Source of the DNA: Nocardioides luteus
Lineage (GTDB): Bacteria > Actinomycetota > Actinomycetes > Propionibacteriales > Nocardioidaceae
Assembly: GCF_014648595.1 (NCBI RefSeq)
Contig: NZ_BMRK01000003.1
Span: 251,287 to 315,286 of the forward strand
Length of the DNA: 64,000 nucleotides
Reading direction: 5' to 3'
Translations under genes and position numbers: made by a program
Notes under the pieces: generated by a model
The model's database searches: none
The model's input: the letters and a program-made list of their open reading frames with translations, nothing else
Told to the model about the DNA's origin: nothing
Part shown: piece by piece, positions 1 to 8,174 of the stretch
Layout of the letters: each line of letters starts with the position of its first letter
Position numbering within the stretch: the first letter of the stretch is position 1

Positions 1-35
1 CGGCCGCCGCCGAGATCGCGCGGGTCACCCGATGA
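1..35 (+). CDS. 3' end of an upstream gene (partial)
   Basis: The window opens inside a plus-strand reading frame that ends at the TGA of 33-35, visible residues ending AAAEIARVTR. The stop overlaps the ATG of the next gene in an ATGA junction, so the two are probably translated from one message. Too little is visible to name the product. In related actinobacteria a sugar or glycosyl transferase often precedes this methyltransferase, but that is only a guess from context. Confidence 0.6.
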   Translation, partial: AAAEIARVTR

Positions 36-745
36 CCGCGCTCGCGGCGGAGACTGCTTTCGCGGCGGAGACTGCTTTCGCGCACGCCTTCGCCAGCGAG
101 GAGTGCCGGGTGGTGAGCATCGACGGCAGGTCCTCGCGGCTGCCGGTCGAGGACTGGACCCGCACCGCCGACGCCGCCGACCTGGCGCTGCTCGCGCACT
201 GCGCCGGACCGACGGTCGACCTCGGCTGCGGCCCCGGCCGGATGACCGCTGCGCTCACCGCCCGCGGCCTGCCCTCGCTCGGGGTGGACGTGGTCCCGGA
301 GGCCGTCGCCGAGGCGGAGTCCCGTGGCGGGCGGGCGGTGTGCCGCGACCTGTTCGAGCCGCTGCCCGGCGAGGGCTGGTGGGCGACCGCCCTGCTCGCC
401 GACGGCAACATCGGGATCGGCGGGGACCCGCTCGCACTCCTCTCCCGGGTGCGCCGACTGCTGGTCCCGGGCGGCCGGGTGGTCGCCGAGGTGCACCCTC
501 CCGGCACCCCGAGCGGGCCGCTGCTCGCGGAGCTGGTCTGCGGCTGCGGCGGCTCCTCACCGTTCCCCTGGGCGGTCGTCGGTGCCGACGCGATCGGCGC
601 GATCGCGGCCGAGGCCGGGCTCGTCGTCCGTCGGCTCGAAGCGTTGCCGCAGGTTCGCCGGAAAGACCCGCACCCTGCCGCCCGCACCCCGCTGACGCCC
701 GCCGGCGAGCGGTGGGTCGCCGTGCTCGTGGAGGACGTCCGATGA
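32..745 (+). CDS. Class I SAM-dependent methyltransferase
   Basis: A 237-residue soluble protein with a Rossmann-type SAM site: motif I is VDLGCGPGRMTAAL near residues 62-75, followed by an acidic strand end (GVDVV) and a later GGRVVAEVHPPG strand. No membrane segment. The substrate is not evident. It starts in an ATGA overlap with the preceding gene and ends in another with the following molybdopterin protein, so it is the second visible gene of a coupled operon. The N-terminus carries a perfect in-frame tandem duplication (18 bp, 43-60 and 61-78) encoding a repeated AAETAF unit. That unit is outside the catalytic fold, so the true start could lie downstream, although the ATGA coupling favours this ATG. 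Confidence 0.8.
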   Translation: MTALAAETAFAAETAFAHAFASEECRVVSIDGRSSRLPVEDWTRTADAADLALLAHCAGPTVDLGCGPGRMTAALTARGLPSLGVDVVPEAVAEAESRGGRAVCRDLFEPLPGEGWWATALLADGNIGIGGDPLALLSRVRRLLVPGGRVVAEVHPPGTPSGPLLAELVCGCGGSSPFPWAVVGADAIGAIAAEAGLVVRRLEALPQVRRKDPHPAARTPLTPAGERWVAVLVEDVR

Positions 746-1884
746 GGATCCCGACCGAGGCCTCGTTCACCTCGCGCCTGCGCAGCGCCGCGGTCGCCGC
801 CCGGGTCGGCCTGTGGCTCGGCGTCTGCTTCGTGGTCGCGCTCGGGACCGGCCTGATCAGCCACTACGCCCAGCTCGACCGCCAGTCGGTGCCGCTGCCG
901 ACCAGCCCGTCGTGGCTCTACAAGCTCACCCAGGGTCTCCACGTCGCCGCCGGCACCGCCGCGATCCCGCTGCTCCTGGTCAAGCTGTGGGTGGTCTTCC
1001 CGAAGCTCTTCCAGCCGGTGCCGCGGAAGGTCCGCGAGGCGCTGCCGACCGCGCTGGAGCGCGGCTCGATCGCCATCCTGGTCAGCACGTCGCTGGTGCA
1101 GCTCACCACCGGCATGCTCAACGTCGCCCAGTGGTATCCGTGGGGCTTCAGCTTCCGCGCCACCCACTACGCCCTCGCCTTCGTCGCCGTCGGAGCGCTG
1201 CTGGTCCACATAGCGGTGAAGCTGCCGATCGTCCGCGACGCGCTGACCGGCGACGTCGATGACACCACCCACGACCGGCCCACCGCCCGGAGCGCCGGGC
1301 CGGTCAGCCGCCGTGCGGTCCTGACCCTGGCCGGGGCCTCGGCGCTGGGCGCCGCCTTCCTCTACACCGCCGGCACCGTCCCCGGCGTCGGCCGCCTCGC
1401 CGCCCTCTCCTCCCGGTCCCGGAAGAGCGGCGTCCCAATCAACCGGACGGCCCGCTCGGCCGGCGTGGTGGCCGCCGCGACCAACGCCGACTACCGGCTC
1501 GAGGTCGCCCACGGCAGCGCCACCAGGGCTCTGACCCGCGACGACCTGGTCGCCATGGAGCAGCGCACCTGCGCCCTGCCGATCGCCTGCGTCGAGGGCT
1601 GGAGCGTGACCGGCGAGTGGACCGGCGTACGCCTCCGTGACCTGCTCGACCTGGTCGGTGCCCCGAATGGCCGGGACGTGCGGATCCGGTCGATCCAGAC
1701 CTTCAGCGCCTCCTCGGACACCGTGCTCCCGGCGAGCTTCGCCGACGACGACCGCACCCTGATGGCGCTCGGCCTCGACGGCGAGACGCTGTCGATCGAC
1801 CACGGCTACCCGGTCCGGCTGATCGCACCCGACCGTCCCGGTGTCATGCAGACCAAGTGGGTCTCCCGGATCGAGGTGCTCTGA
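742..1884 (+). CDS. Membrane-anchored molybdopterin-dependent oxidoreductase with N-terminal membrane domain
   Basis: 380 residues. The first ~165 form four membrane helices of cytochrome b561/ferric-reductase-like appearance (roughly 22-42, 65-88, 108-128, 141-162) with several His residues. A fifth hydrophobic segment (189-212) is preceded by SRR and resembles a Tat anchor. The C-terminal ~165 residues are a sulfite-oxidase-type molybdopterin domain: Cys283 in IACVEGWS is at the usual Mo-ligand position, followed by GEWTGVRLRDLL and an HGYPVRL motif. The domain probably sits outside the membrane and exchanges electrons with the helical part. The start is set by the ATGA overlap with the methyltransferase. 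The substrate is unknown, and haem binding by the helices is inferred. Confidence 0.8.
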   Translation: MRIPTEASFTSRLRSAAVAARVGLWLGVCFVVALGTGLISHYAQLDRQSVPLPTSPSWLYKLTQGLHVAAGTAAIPLLLVKLWVVFPKLFQPVPRKVREALPTALERGSIAILVSTSLVQLTTGMLNVAQWYPWGFSFRATHYALAFVAVGALLVHIAVKLPIVRDALTGDVDDTTHDRPTARSAGPVSRRAVLTLAGASALGAAFLYTAGTVPGVGRLAALSSRSRKSGVPINRTARSAGVVAAATNADYRLEVAHGSATRALTRDDLVAMEQRTCALPIACVEGWSVTGEWTGVRLRDLLDLVGAPNGRDVRIRSIQTFSASSDTVLPASFADDDRTLMALGLDGETLSIDHGYPVRLIAPDRPGVMQTKWVSRIEVL

Positions 1885-2309
1885 TGAGACTCGCACGCGG
1901 TGGGCTGGTCCTGGTCGGCACCGCCGGGATGGCGTACGGAGCCTGGCTGCTGCTCAGCCGGCAGGACCTCGGCCAGATCGCCGAGGTCGTGGTCTGGCTG
2001 GCGGCGGCCGTGGTGATCCACGACGGCCTCCTGGCCCCAGCCGTCCTCGGGCTCGGGTGGGTCGGCGGGCGGCTGCTGCCGCGGCCGGTCGCGCGAGGTG
2101 CGGTCACGGTGCTGGTGCTGCTCGGGCCGATCCTCCTGGTCGCGGTCCCGGTCGTCGGCCGGTTCGGCGCGAAGGCGGACAACCCGACGCTGCTGGACCG
2201 CGACTACGTCCAGGGCCTGGTGGCGGTCGCGGTGCTCTGCGTGTGTGCCGGTGTCGCGGTCGCGCTGGGCGAACTACGCTCACCCCAGCGGGCGGACGAG
2301 GAGGAGTAG
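1884..2309 (+). CDS. Small integral membrane protein of unknown function
   Basis: 141 residues, start set by the TGATG overlap with the molybdopterin gene. It has about four hydrophobic segments (near 5-22, 34-52, 70-92, 106-126) and a short acidic tail ending ADEEE. I recognise no family motif. It lies between the redox protein and a two-component system and is co-transcribed with both, so it may be a partner or sensor subunit of the redox protein; that is inference from position only. Confidence 0.7.
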   Translation: MRLARGGLVLVGTAGMAYGAWLLLSRQDLGQIAEVVVWLAAAVVIHDGLLAPAVLGLGWVGGRLLPRPVARGAVTVLVLLGPILLVAVPVVGRFGAKADNPTLLDRDYVQGLVAVAVLCVCAGVAVALGELRSPQRADEEE

Positions 2310-2313
2310 GCCG

Positions 2314-3000
2314 ATGGCACGTGTGCTCGTGGTCGACGACGACCTCACCGTGCGCGAGGTGCTCGCCTCCTACCTGCGCGCCGGCGCCCACGACGTGGTC
2401 GAGGCCGGCGACGGTGAGCAGGCGCTGCGCGCGATGAGCGAGCGGCCCGCCGACATCGTCGTCCTCGACCTGATGCTGCCCGGCATCGACGGTCTGGAGG
2501 TCTGCCGCCGGCTGCGGCAGTCGAGCGAGGTGCCGATCATCATGCTCACCGCGCTCGGCAGCGAGGCCAACCGGATCATGGGGCTGGAGCTCGGCGCCGA
2601 CGACTACGTCGGCAAGCCGTTCAGCCCGCGCGAGCTGGTGCTGCGCGTCGACTCGGTGCTCAAGCGCACCGGCCACTCCGACGAGGGCGGGGTCGTCGCC
2701 GACGGCGCCCTCGTGGTCGACGCCGACCGCCGGGTGGCGACCGACGGCGGGAAGGAGCTCTCCTTGACCACGCGCGAGTTCGACCTGCTCCGCTACCTCA
2801 TCGCCCACCCGGGCAAGGCCTTCACCCGGGAGGACCTGCTCGAGCACGTCTGGGGCTGGACGATCGGCGACCGCTCGACGGTCACCGTCCACGTACGCCG
2901 GCTGCGGGAGAAGATCGAGTCCGACCCCACCCGCCCGGAACGGCTGGTCACCGTCTGGGGCGTCGGCTACCGCTGGGAGCCCACGGAGGTGACCGCATGA
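2314..3000 (+). CDS. OmpR/PhoB-family response regulator
   Basis: 228 residues with a receiver domain (1-115) and a winged-helix DNA-binding domain (~130-225). The acidic pocket DDD at 8-10, the phosphoacceptor Asp52 in VVLDLMLPG, Thr79 and Lys101 in GKPFSPREL are all present. The C-terminal part shows the OmpR pattern LTTREFDLLRYL, then VTVHVRRLREKIE and a GVGYRW wing. The ATG at 2314 gives the normal family N-terminus MARVLVVDDD and follows GAGGAGTAGG. The stop overlaps the histidine kinase start. It is the natural partner of that kinase and may control the upstream redox genes. Confidence 0.93.
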   Translation: MARVLVVDDDLTVREVLASYLRAGAHDVVEAGDGEQALRAMSERPADIVVLDLMLPGIDGLEVCRRLRQSSEVPIIMLTALGSEANRIMGLELGADDYVGKPFSPRELVLRVDSVLKRTGHSDEGGVVADGALVVDADRRVATDGGKELSLTTREFDLLRYLIAHPGKAFTREDLLEHVWGWTIGDRSTVTVHVRRLREKIESDPTRPERLVTVWGVGYRWEPTEVTA

Positions 3001-4160
3001 GAGCCATCGACGCCCTCCAGATCGCACTCGTCGCAGCCGGCGCCGGCCTCGCGGTCGGCCTCGCGGGGCTGCTGGTCGCCTGGCTGACCCGCCGCTGGTC
3101 GATCCGCTGGCAGCTGACCCTGGTCGCCACGATCGCCGTGCTCACCGTCTTCGGGGGCGCGCTCGGGATCGCCTGGATGATGTTCCTCTCCGGCCACGAC
3201 CTGCAGGTGATCACGGTGGTCACCTCGATCGCCGTGGTGGTGGCGATCCTGGTCGCCTTCGTCATCGGCTCGGCGATGGTGCGCTGGTCCGGCGCGGTCC
3301 AGGAGCAGGCGCGCGGGATGGCGCTCGGGGCCCACCAGCCGCTCCACGAGAGTGGGCCGCGGGAGCTCCGGTCGCTCTCGGCCGAGCTCGCCGAGACCCA
3401 GCGGCGCCTCGAGGAGGCCAGCGCACGCGAGGCCCGACTCGAGGAGTCGCGACGCGAGCTGATCTCGTGGGTGGCCCACGACCTGCGTACGCCGCTGGCC
3501 GGGCTGCGCGCGATGGCCGAGGCGCTCGAGGACGGCATCGCCGCCGACCCCCACCGCTACCACCAGCGCATCCGGGTCGAGGTCGAGCGGCTGGCCCAGC
3601 TCGTCGACGACCTCTTCGAGCTCTCCCGGATCCAGGCCGGTGCGCTCACCCTGACCCCGGAGCCGGTCCTGCTCGGCGACCTGGTCAGCGAGGCCCTGGC
3701 CGGTGCCGACCCGGTCGCGCGGGAGCGCCGCGTCCGCCTCGGCGGCCAGGTCGAGGACGGTCTCGAGATCACCGCCGACCCGGCCAGCCTCTCCCGCGTC
3801 GTCTCCAACCTGCTGATGAACGCCATCCGTCACACCCCCGCCGACGGCACGGTCGAGGTCCACTGCCGCCTCGCCCCCACGGACGTGCCCGGAGACGGAC
3901 CCAGCGTCGACCTCAGCGTCAGCGACGGCTGCGGCGGTCTGGACCCGGACGACATGGACCGGGTCTTCGACTTCGGCTGGCAGGGCAGCTCGGCGCGCAC
4001 CCCGACCGCTCCGGAGGGTGCCGACGGCGGCAGCGGCCAGGGCGCAGGCTTCGGTCTCGCCATCGTGAAGGGGCTCGTCGACGCCCACCGCGGCCGGGTC
4101 TGGGTCGAGAACCTCCCGACCGCCACCGGCTGCAGGTTCCACGTGCGGCTGCCTGCCTAG
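2997..4160 (+). CDS. Sensor histidine kinase
   Basis: 387 residues: three predicted membrane helices (about 8-30, 38-62, 70-95), a short linker with coiled-coil character (125-155), a HisKA domain with His161 in WVAHDLRTPLAG, and an HATPase domain with N box LLMNAIRHTP and G boxes near GQGAGFGLAIVKG. There is almost no extracellular sensor loop, so the signal is probably felt within the membrane or through a partner. It begins in an ATGA overlap with the response regulator and ends six bases before the stop of the convergent PadR gene. Confidence 0.92.
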   Translation: MRAIDALQIALVAAGAGLAVGLAGLLVAWLTRRWSIRWQLTLVATIAVLTVFGGALGIAWMMFLSGHDLQVITVVTSIAVVVAILVAFVIGSAMVRWSGAVQEQARGMALGAHQPLHESGPRELRSLSAELAETQRRLEEASAREARLEESRRELISWVAHDLRTPLAGLRAMAEALEDGIAADPHRYHQRIRVEVERLAQLVDDLFELSRIQAGALTLTPEPVLLGDLVSEALAGADPVARERRVRLGGQVEDGLEITADPASLSRVVSNLLMNAIRHTPADGTVEVHCRLAPTDVPGDGPSVDLSVSDGCGGLDPDDMDRVFDFGWQGSSARTPTAPEGADGGSGQGAGFGLAIVKGLVDAHRGRVWVENLPTATGCRFHVRLPA

Positions 4161-4166
4161 GTCAGC

Positions 4167-4760
4167 TCAGTCGACCGTCGAGCCCTCGAGCTCGTCGACG
4201 AGCACGAGCCCGCGCTCGGCCCAGGCGATCGCGGCACGCGCCTGGTCGATGAGGCCGTCGTAGGCGAAGATCTTGTAGCGCACGATGCGGTCCCACTGCG
4301 CCGCGTCGTAGTGCTCGAGCCGACTCGCCAGCGTCGGGTGGCTGCGGTCGACGAGCGTGGCGCGGGTGGCCTCGAGCATCGCCAGGTGCTCGGTCCAGTA
4401 GTCGCGGAACTGCTCCAGCTCGGCCCGCGCCGCCCCTGGCTCGGCCCACTCCAGGTAGGCGGCCTTGAGATAGGCGGGCTCTCGCTGACGGCGGATCTCG
4501 ATCGGCGAGTCCATCCACTCCCGGAAGGCCTTCACCCCGGCCTCGGTGACGGCGTACTCCTTCTTCGTGCCCTTCTTGCCCCACGGCACGACCGACGACT
4601 CGAGCAGCCCGTCGCGCTCCATCCGGTTGAGCTCGGGATAGATCTGCGAGTCGGGGGCGTGCCACACGTGGGCGACCGACTGGCTGAACTGCTTGGAGAC
4701 GTCGTAGCCGGTCATCGGTCGTGAGGTCAGCAGCGCCAGCAACGCGTACCTCAGCGCCAT
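4167..4760 (-). CDS. PadR-family transcriptional regulator
   Basis: 197 residues with an N-terminal winged helix (MALRYALLALLTSRPMTGYD, then SQIYPELNRMERDGLL) and a helical C-terminal dimerisation region, the standard PadR/Vir-C2 layout. GAGGAGGGGG precedes the ATG. An inverted repeat lies in its promoter region (4775-4798). The neighbour upstream is an esterase-like hydrolase on the same strand, 45 bp away. PadR proteins often sense phenolic compounds, which would suit the aromatic-catabolism genes further along, but the ligand is not shown by the sequence. Confidence 0.88.
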   Translation of the reverse strand: MALRYALLALLTSRPMTGYDVSKQFSQSVAHVWHAPDSQIYPELNRMERDGLLESSVVPWGKKGTKKEYAVTEAGVKAFREWMDSPIEIRRQREPAYLKAAYLEWAEPGAARAELEQFRDYWTEHLAMLEATRATLVDRSHPTLASRLEHYDAAQWDRIVRYKIFAYDGLIDQARAAIAWAERGLVLVDELEGSTVD

Positions 4761-4774
4761 CGTGACCCCCTCCT

Positions 4775-4798
4775 CGACATGGCGGATGACCTATGTCG
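4775..4798. promoter_or_regulatory. Inverted repeat in the PadR promoter, possible autoregulatory operator
   Basis: Arms CGACAT (4775-4780) and ATGTCG (4793-4798) with a 12-bp centre, 15-38 bp upstream of the PadR start codon. Many PadR proteins bind ATGT/ACAT dyads in their own promoters; here the half-sites face the other way (ACAT then ATGT), so assignment is tentative. Confidence 0.35.
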
Positions 4799-4804
4799 GC
4801 GACC

Positions 4805-5749
4805 CTACCCGGCGCCTCCGGCGGAGATCTCTGAGGTCGCCGGCTGCCCGACCCGGGCAGAGAGCCATGCCGCTGCGGTGGCGATGCTCCGGTCTGCTTC
4901 GGGGGCGCGGCCGGCCATGAACACATGCACGTGCTGCTGCCCCGGCACCACGTCGAAGGTGACGTCCGCGCCCGCCTCCCGAGCGAGGTCGCTGAGCCGG
5001 CGGCCGTCGTCGAGCAGGGCCTCGTCACCGCCCGCGCAGAGATAGACCGGCGGGAAGCCGCTGAAGTCTGCGTAGAGCGGGTTCAGGGCCGGATCACTCG
5101 GCGATCCGCCCTCCCCCAGGTAGAGACCGGCCATCATCGCGCAGATCTCCTTGGTGATCAGCAGGTCCTTGTCGGCATTGGTCTCCATCGACGCCCCGCG
5201 GCACTCGAGGTCGAACCATGGCGAGAAACCGATGACGCCCGCCGGCAGCGGTGCCCCTTGGTCACGCAACCGGAGCACTGTGGTGACGGCGAGGTTGGCG
5301 CCTGCCGAGTCACCGGCGACGGCTATCCGGTCTGCCGGGACACCCTGGTCGATCAACCAGGCGTAGGCGGCGACGGCGTCCTCGAGCTGCGCCGGCGCGG
5401 GGTGCTCGGGCGCCTGCCGGTAGTCGAGGACGAGCACCGGGGCTCCGACTCCTACGGCCAGGTGGCCGGCCAGCTTGCGGTGGCTGTGTGGGCTCTGCAG
5501 GACGAAGCCCCCGCCGTGCAGGAAGAGCACGACAGGTGCGTCGTCGGAGCTCGCGACCGGCGTGCACCACATTGCCGGTCTGCCTCCGGCATCCACCTCG
5601 GCGTACGTCACGCCGGCCGGCTCCGCCGCACAGCGGTGGATCTCCTCCATGAGCGCCCGCATGAGCGGGAGATCGAGCTCGGGGTTGGCGGCGAGAATCT
5701 CGTTGTTGGCCTGGTAGCGCTGCTGCAGAACGGATGCGTCGGTGGACAT
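4805..5749 (-). CDS. Alpha/beta hydrolase of the hormone-sensitive-lipase type
   Basis: 314 residues with the HSL-family oxyanion motif HGGGF (residues 78-82) and nucleophile elbow GDSAG with Ser148; Asp242 in GGDEALLDD and His275 in HVHVF complete a likely triad. No signal peptide, so cytoplasmic. It would hydrolyse small carboxyl esters. It lies between the AraC gene and the PadR gene on the same strand, with 97 bp to AraC, and could serve the aromatic pathway by removing an ester group, but no substrate can be read from the sequence. Confidence 0.88.
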   Translation of the reverse strand: MSTDASVLQQRYQANNEILAANPELDLPLMRALMEEIHRCAAEPAGVTYAEVDAGGRPAMWCTPVASSDDAPVVLFLHGGGFVLQSPHSHRKLAGHLAVGVGAPVLVLDYRQAPEHPAPAQLEDAVAAYAWLIDQGVPADRIAVAGDSAGANLAVTTVLRLRDQGAPLPAGVIGFSPWFDLECRGASMETNADKDLLITKEICAMMAGLYLGEGGSPSDPALNPLYADFSGFPPVYLCAGGDEALLDDGRRLSDLAREAGADVTFDVVPGQQHVHVFMAGRAPEADRSIATAAAWLSARVGQPATSEISAGGAG

Positions 5750-5761
5750 TGATGGCTCCTC

Positions 5762-5844
5762 GGGATGGGTCGTGGGATGGGTCGACGAAAGGGGCGGGGC
5801 AGCGAGGCCACGCCGACCGTCGGTGTTCGATCGGTCGGTCGAAC
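5762..5844. promoter_or_regulatory. Direct repeat and dyad upstream of the HSL-type hydrolase
   Basis: Two copies of GGGATGGGTCG (5762-5772 and 5774-5784) lie 13 bp upstream of the hydrolase start. A dyad, GTTCGA (5825-5830) and TCGAAC (5839-5844), sits just after the AraC stop. The dyad may be an operator or a weak terminator for the operon ending in the AraC gene. Confidence 0.3.
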
Positions 5845-5846
5845 GG

Positions 5847-6842
5847 TCAGTGCTTGAGCGTCACCGAGGGCATCTCGCCGTAACGCTCGGTGTAGAGCGA
5901 GGCGAAGCGGCCGGCATGTCCAAAGCCCCAGCGGCGGGCGACGGACATCACGGTCTCCACCTCCGGGTCGCCGGAGACGAGATCGGTACGCGCCCGGGCG
6001 AGCCGGACCTGCCGCGAGAAACGCACCGGGGAGACCCCGACGTGGCGGGCGAAGGCCTTCTCGACCGCGCGGATGCTCATGTGCGCGATGCGGGCGGCGT
6101 CGGTGGCGGACAGGACCTGCATGGGGTCCTCCTCGATCGCGTCGAGGACCAGGCGTACGGCCTGGGGTGCGCCGGCGCGGGTGTGCTCGCTCTCGAGCAG
6201 TTCGGAGTAGTTGTGGCGACAGCCGACGAGCAGGGTGCTCCGGAGCAGCTGGGCCGTCCGGTCGGCGACCAGCGGATGCATCGCAGCGATGGCGCTGGGC
6301 CGGCCGTCCGGTGACCACAGCGTCTGCATGATCCGGGCGAGGTCCTGCCCCACGTCCTCGCGGAGATCCACGGGACCCGCGAACTCGACCGGCTCGGTCA
6401 CCGGTCGCCCGGTCAGCATGGTCAGCTCGTCCTCGAGCATGGCCCGGTCGATCCGGACGCAGAGCAGTGACGAACCGGGACGCCAGTGGTTGAAGTGCCA
6501 GGTCGCATCCGGGTGGAGGATGGTCGCAGCCGCTGGGGAAGCCACCATCGTGCTCCTGCCGGAGATCGTCTCGACCTCACCGACGGGTGCGTAGCAGAGC
6601 GTGTAGAACAGCGACGGCGGCGGGACCTTGATGTGGATGTCGGTCGCGAACCGGTTGAGACCCACCGTCAGCTCACGCGACCGGAGCGCGTGGAAGCTGA
6701 AGGCGAAGTTCTCCTTGTCCCGAACGGTCAGCTGATGCGGGGCGTACACGTTCGCGAGCACGCTGGTGGCTTCGTCGGGCTCACCGGTGGTCCACACACT
6801 CAGATCGTCGGCTCGCGAATCCGGATCCGTCAAGCAGTTCAC
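5847..6842 (-). CDS. AraC-family transcriptional regulator
   Basis: 331 residues. The N-terminal ~200 residues look like the AraC-binding-like domain found in actinobacterial regulators of aromatic catabolism; the C-terminal ~100 carry two helix-turn-helix units (LSATDAARIAHMSIRAVEKA and the later MSVARRWGFGHAGRFASLY). It starts five bases after the stop of the hydratase gene and is thus the last gene of the minus-strand catabolic operon. The most likely role is sensing an aromatic acid or ring-cleavage intermediate and activating this operon; the effector is unknown. Confidence 0.9.
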   Translation of the reverse strand: MNCLTDPDSRADDLSVWTTGEPDEATSVLANVYAPHQLTVRDKENFAFSFHALRSRELTVGLNRFATDIHIKVPPPSLFYTLCYAPVGEVETISGRSTMVASPAAATILHPDATWHFNHWRPGSSLLCVRIDRAMLEDELTMLTGRPVTEPVEFAGPVDLREDVGQDLARIMQTLWSPDGRPSAIAAMHPLVADRTAQLLRSTLLVGCRHNYSELLESEHTRAGAPQAVRLVLDAIEEDPMQVLSATDAARIAHMSIRAVEKAFARHVGVSPVRFSRQVRLARARTDLVSGDPEVETVMSVARRWGFGHAGRFASLYTERYGEMPSVTLKH

Positions 6843-6847
6843 GGGCT

Positions 6848-7633
6848 CTACACCTCCGCCTGCACCATCACAGCCCCGACCCCTTCCACGGTCGCCTCGT
6901 AGACCGTGGCTGCGGCCATGGGCAGGGCCGCCGTGGCCGCGCCCGCCAGGATGACGGCTGAGGCAGGGAGCCGATGGCCGTACCGAACGGCCAGACGCTG
7001 CACGGCGCGCACCGCCTCGAGAGGGTCACCGAGGATCGCGTGGGTGCTGCCCGATCGAACCTCCTCGCCGGATGCGCGGAGTGTGACCGACAGGTCACCG
7101 ACGCGCTCCCGGACCGTGTCGAACGGCACCCACTCCCCCACCTGGAACCGTGCGGCGGAGGTGTTGTCGGCAACGACGTCCTCGACCGTGAACCGGAAGT
7201 CTCGATAGCGCGAGTCGATCAGCTCGACGGCCGCCGCGACGTGGGTGACGTGGTCGAGGAGGTCCACCCGCGGGTCGGTCAGGTCGAGCGCCGCCACATC
7301 GGGGCCGAGCTTGAAGGCCAGCTCCGGCTCTATCCGTGGATGGATCATCGACCCCAGCGACACCGACGACCCCGCACCGAGGTCCCGCGAAGCGGTGAGT
7401 ACCCCGAGGATGACGTCATGGACGCCCATCTGGCGCGCCTTCTCGATGCTGGTGAACCCGAGCTTGAGGCCGACCACAGGGTCGCCGGCCCGCACCCGGC
7501 GCAGGACGCCGAACAGCTGTACGTCGTAGGCGTCCGAGAGCGAGAGACTGGTGGAGTCCGACAGCTGCGCGATCGGGCGAGCCGATGACTCGGCATCCGC
7601 GAGAGCGTCGGCGAGCAGAGCGATGTCAGGCAT
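6848..7633 (-). CDS. 2-hydroxypenta-2,4-dienoate hydratase / 2-oxo-3-hexenedioate decarboxylase family (MhpD-like)
   Basis: 261 residues matching the MhpD/DmpH family: an early LSDAYDVQL segment, GLKLGFTS, PRIEPELAFKLG with the metal-binding Glu pair, and a late ILAGAATAALP. In meta-cleavage pathways such enzymes add water to 2-hydroxypenta-2,4-dienoate to give 4-hydroxy-2-oxovalerate. The neighbouring dioxygenase and C-C hydrolase support the hydratase role over the decarboxylase. The pathway's aldolase and acetaldehyde dehydrogenase are not in this window. Confidence 0.85.
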   Translation of the reverse strand: MPDIALLADALADAESSARPIAQLSDSTSLSLSDAYDVQLFGVLRRVRAGDPVVGLKLGFTSIEKARQMGVHDVILGVLTASRDLGAGSSVSLGSMIHPRIEPELAFKLGPDVAALDLTDPRVDLLDHVTHVAAAVELIDSRYRDFRFTVEDVVADNTSAARFQVGEWVPFDTVRERVGDLSVTLRASGEEVRSGSTHAILGDPLEAVRAVQRLAVRYGHRLPASAVILAGAATAALPMAAATVYEATVEGVGAVMVQAEV

Positions 7634-7645
7634 CAGGGCCCTCCT

Positions 7646-8137
7646 TCAGCAGGCCAACCGGCGGAACTGGCTGGCGTGGAACACGAGCGGCTCATGGGTG
7701 TCGAACTCGCTACCGAGGTCGTGGACCCGCAGCAGCACGATGTCGTGGTCGCCGGCCGGCACCTCCTGCTCGACCTCCAGGTTGAGCCAGGCCCCGGCAC
7801 CGTCCAGGAACACTGCGCCCTCCGGCGTCTCGCTCCAGGCCAGTCCGGCGAACCGGTCACCCTCCTTGGAGGCCAGCTGACGCCCGGCCTGCTCCTGGTC
7901 GGCGGAGAGCACGCTCAGGCCGATCCGCGAGGCGGAACCCAGCCGAGGCCAGGTCGAGGAGCTGTGGGCGATGCAGACCGAGACCAGCGGCGGATCGAGG
8001 GACACCGAGGTGAATGAGCTCACCGCGATTCCCTCCGGAACCCCGTCGACGAGTGCCGCGAGCACTGCGACACCGGTCGGATACAGACCGAAGACCTTCC
8101 GCAGCCTCAGCGCGTCGAGCAGTCTCGACTCAGTCAT
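7646..8137 (-). CDS. Flavin reductase (small component of a two-component monooxygenase)
   Basis: 163 residues of the HpaC/HsaB-like flavin reductase fold: PTGVAVLAA, then AVSSFTSVSLDPPLVSVCIA, a RIGLSVLSADQEQ segment and GDRFAGLAW. It would use NAD(P)H to reduce FMN or FAD for a partner oxygenase, most likely the luciferase-like monooxygenase at the head of this operon. The ATG at 8137 was chosen because GAAGGAGAG precedes it and the protein then begins where the family normally does; longer readings only add low-complexity residues. Confidence 0.88.
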   Translation of the reverse strand: MTESRLLDALRLRKVFGLYPTGVAVLAALVDGVPEGIAVSSFTSVSLDPPLVSVCIAHSSSTWPRLGSASRIGLSVLSADQEQAGRQLASKEGDRFAGLAWSETPEGAVFLDGAGAWLNLEVEQEVPAGDHDIVLLRVHDLGSEFDTHEPLVFHASQFRRLAC

Positions 8138-8174
8138 GATTCTCTCCTTCGTTCTACGTTCGACTCGGCGTACG

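Noticed and set aside
25-1896. Long minus-strand open frame opposite the methyltransferase and molybdopterin genes
   Set aside because: Antisense to two clear genes; repetitive Gly/Asp/Arg/Val composition typical of high-GC shadow frames and no domain.
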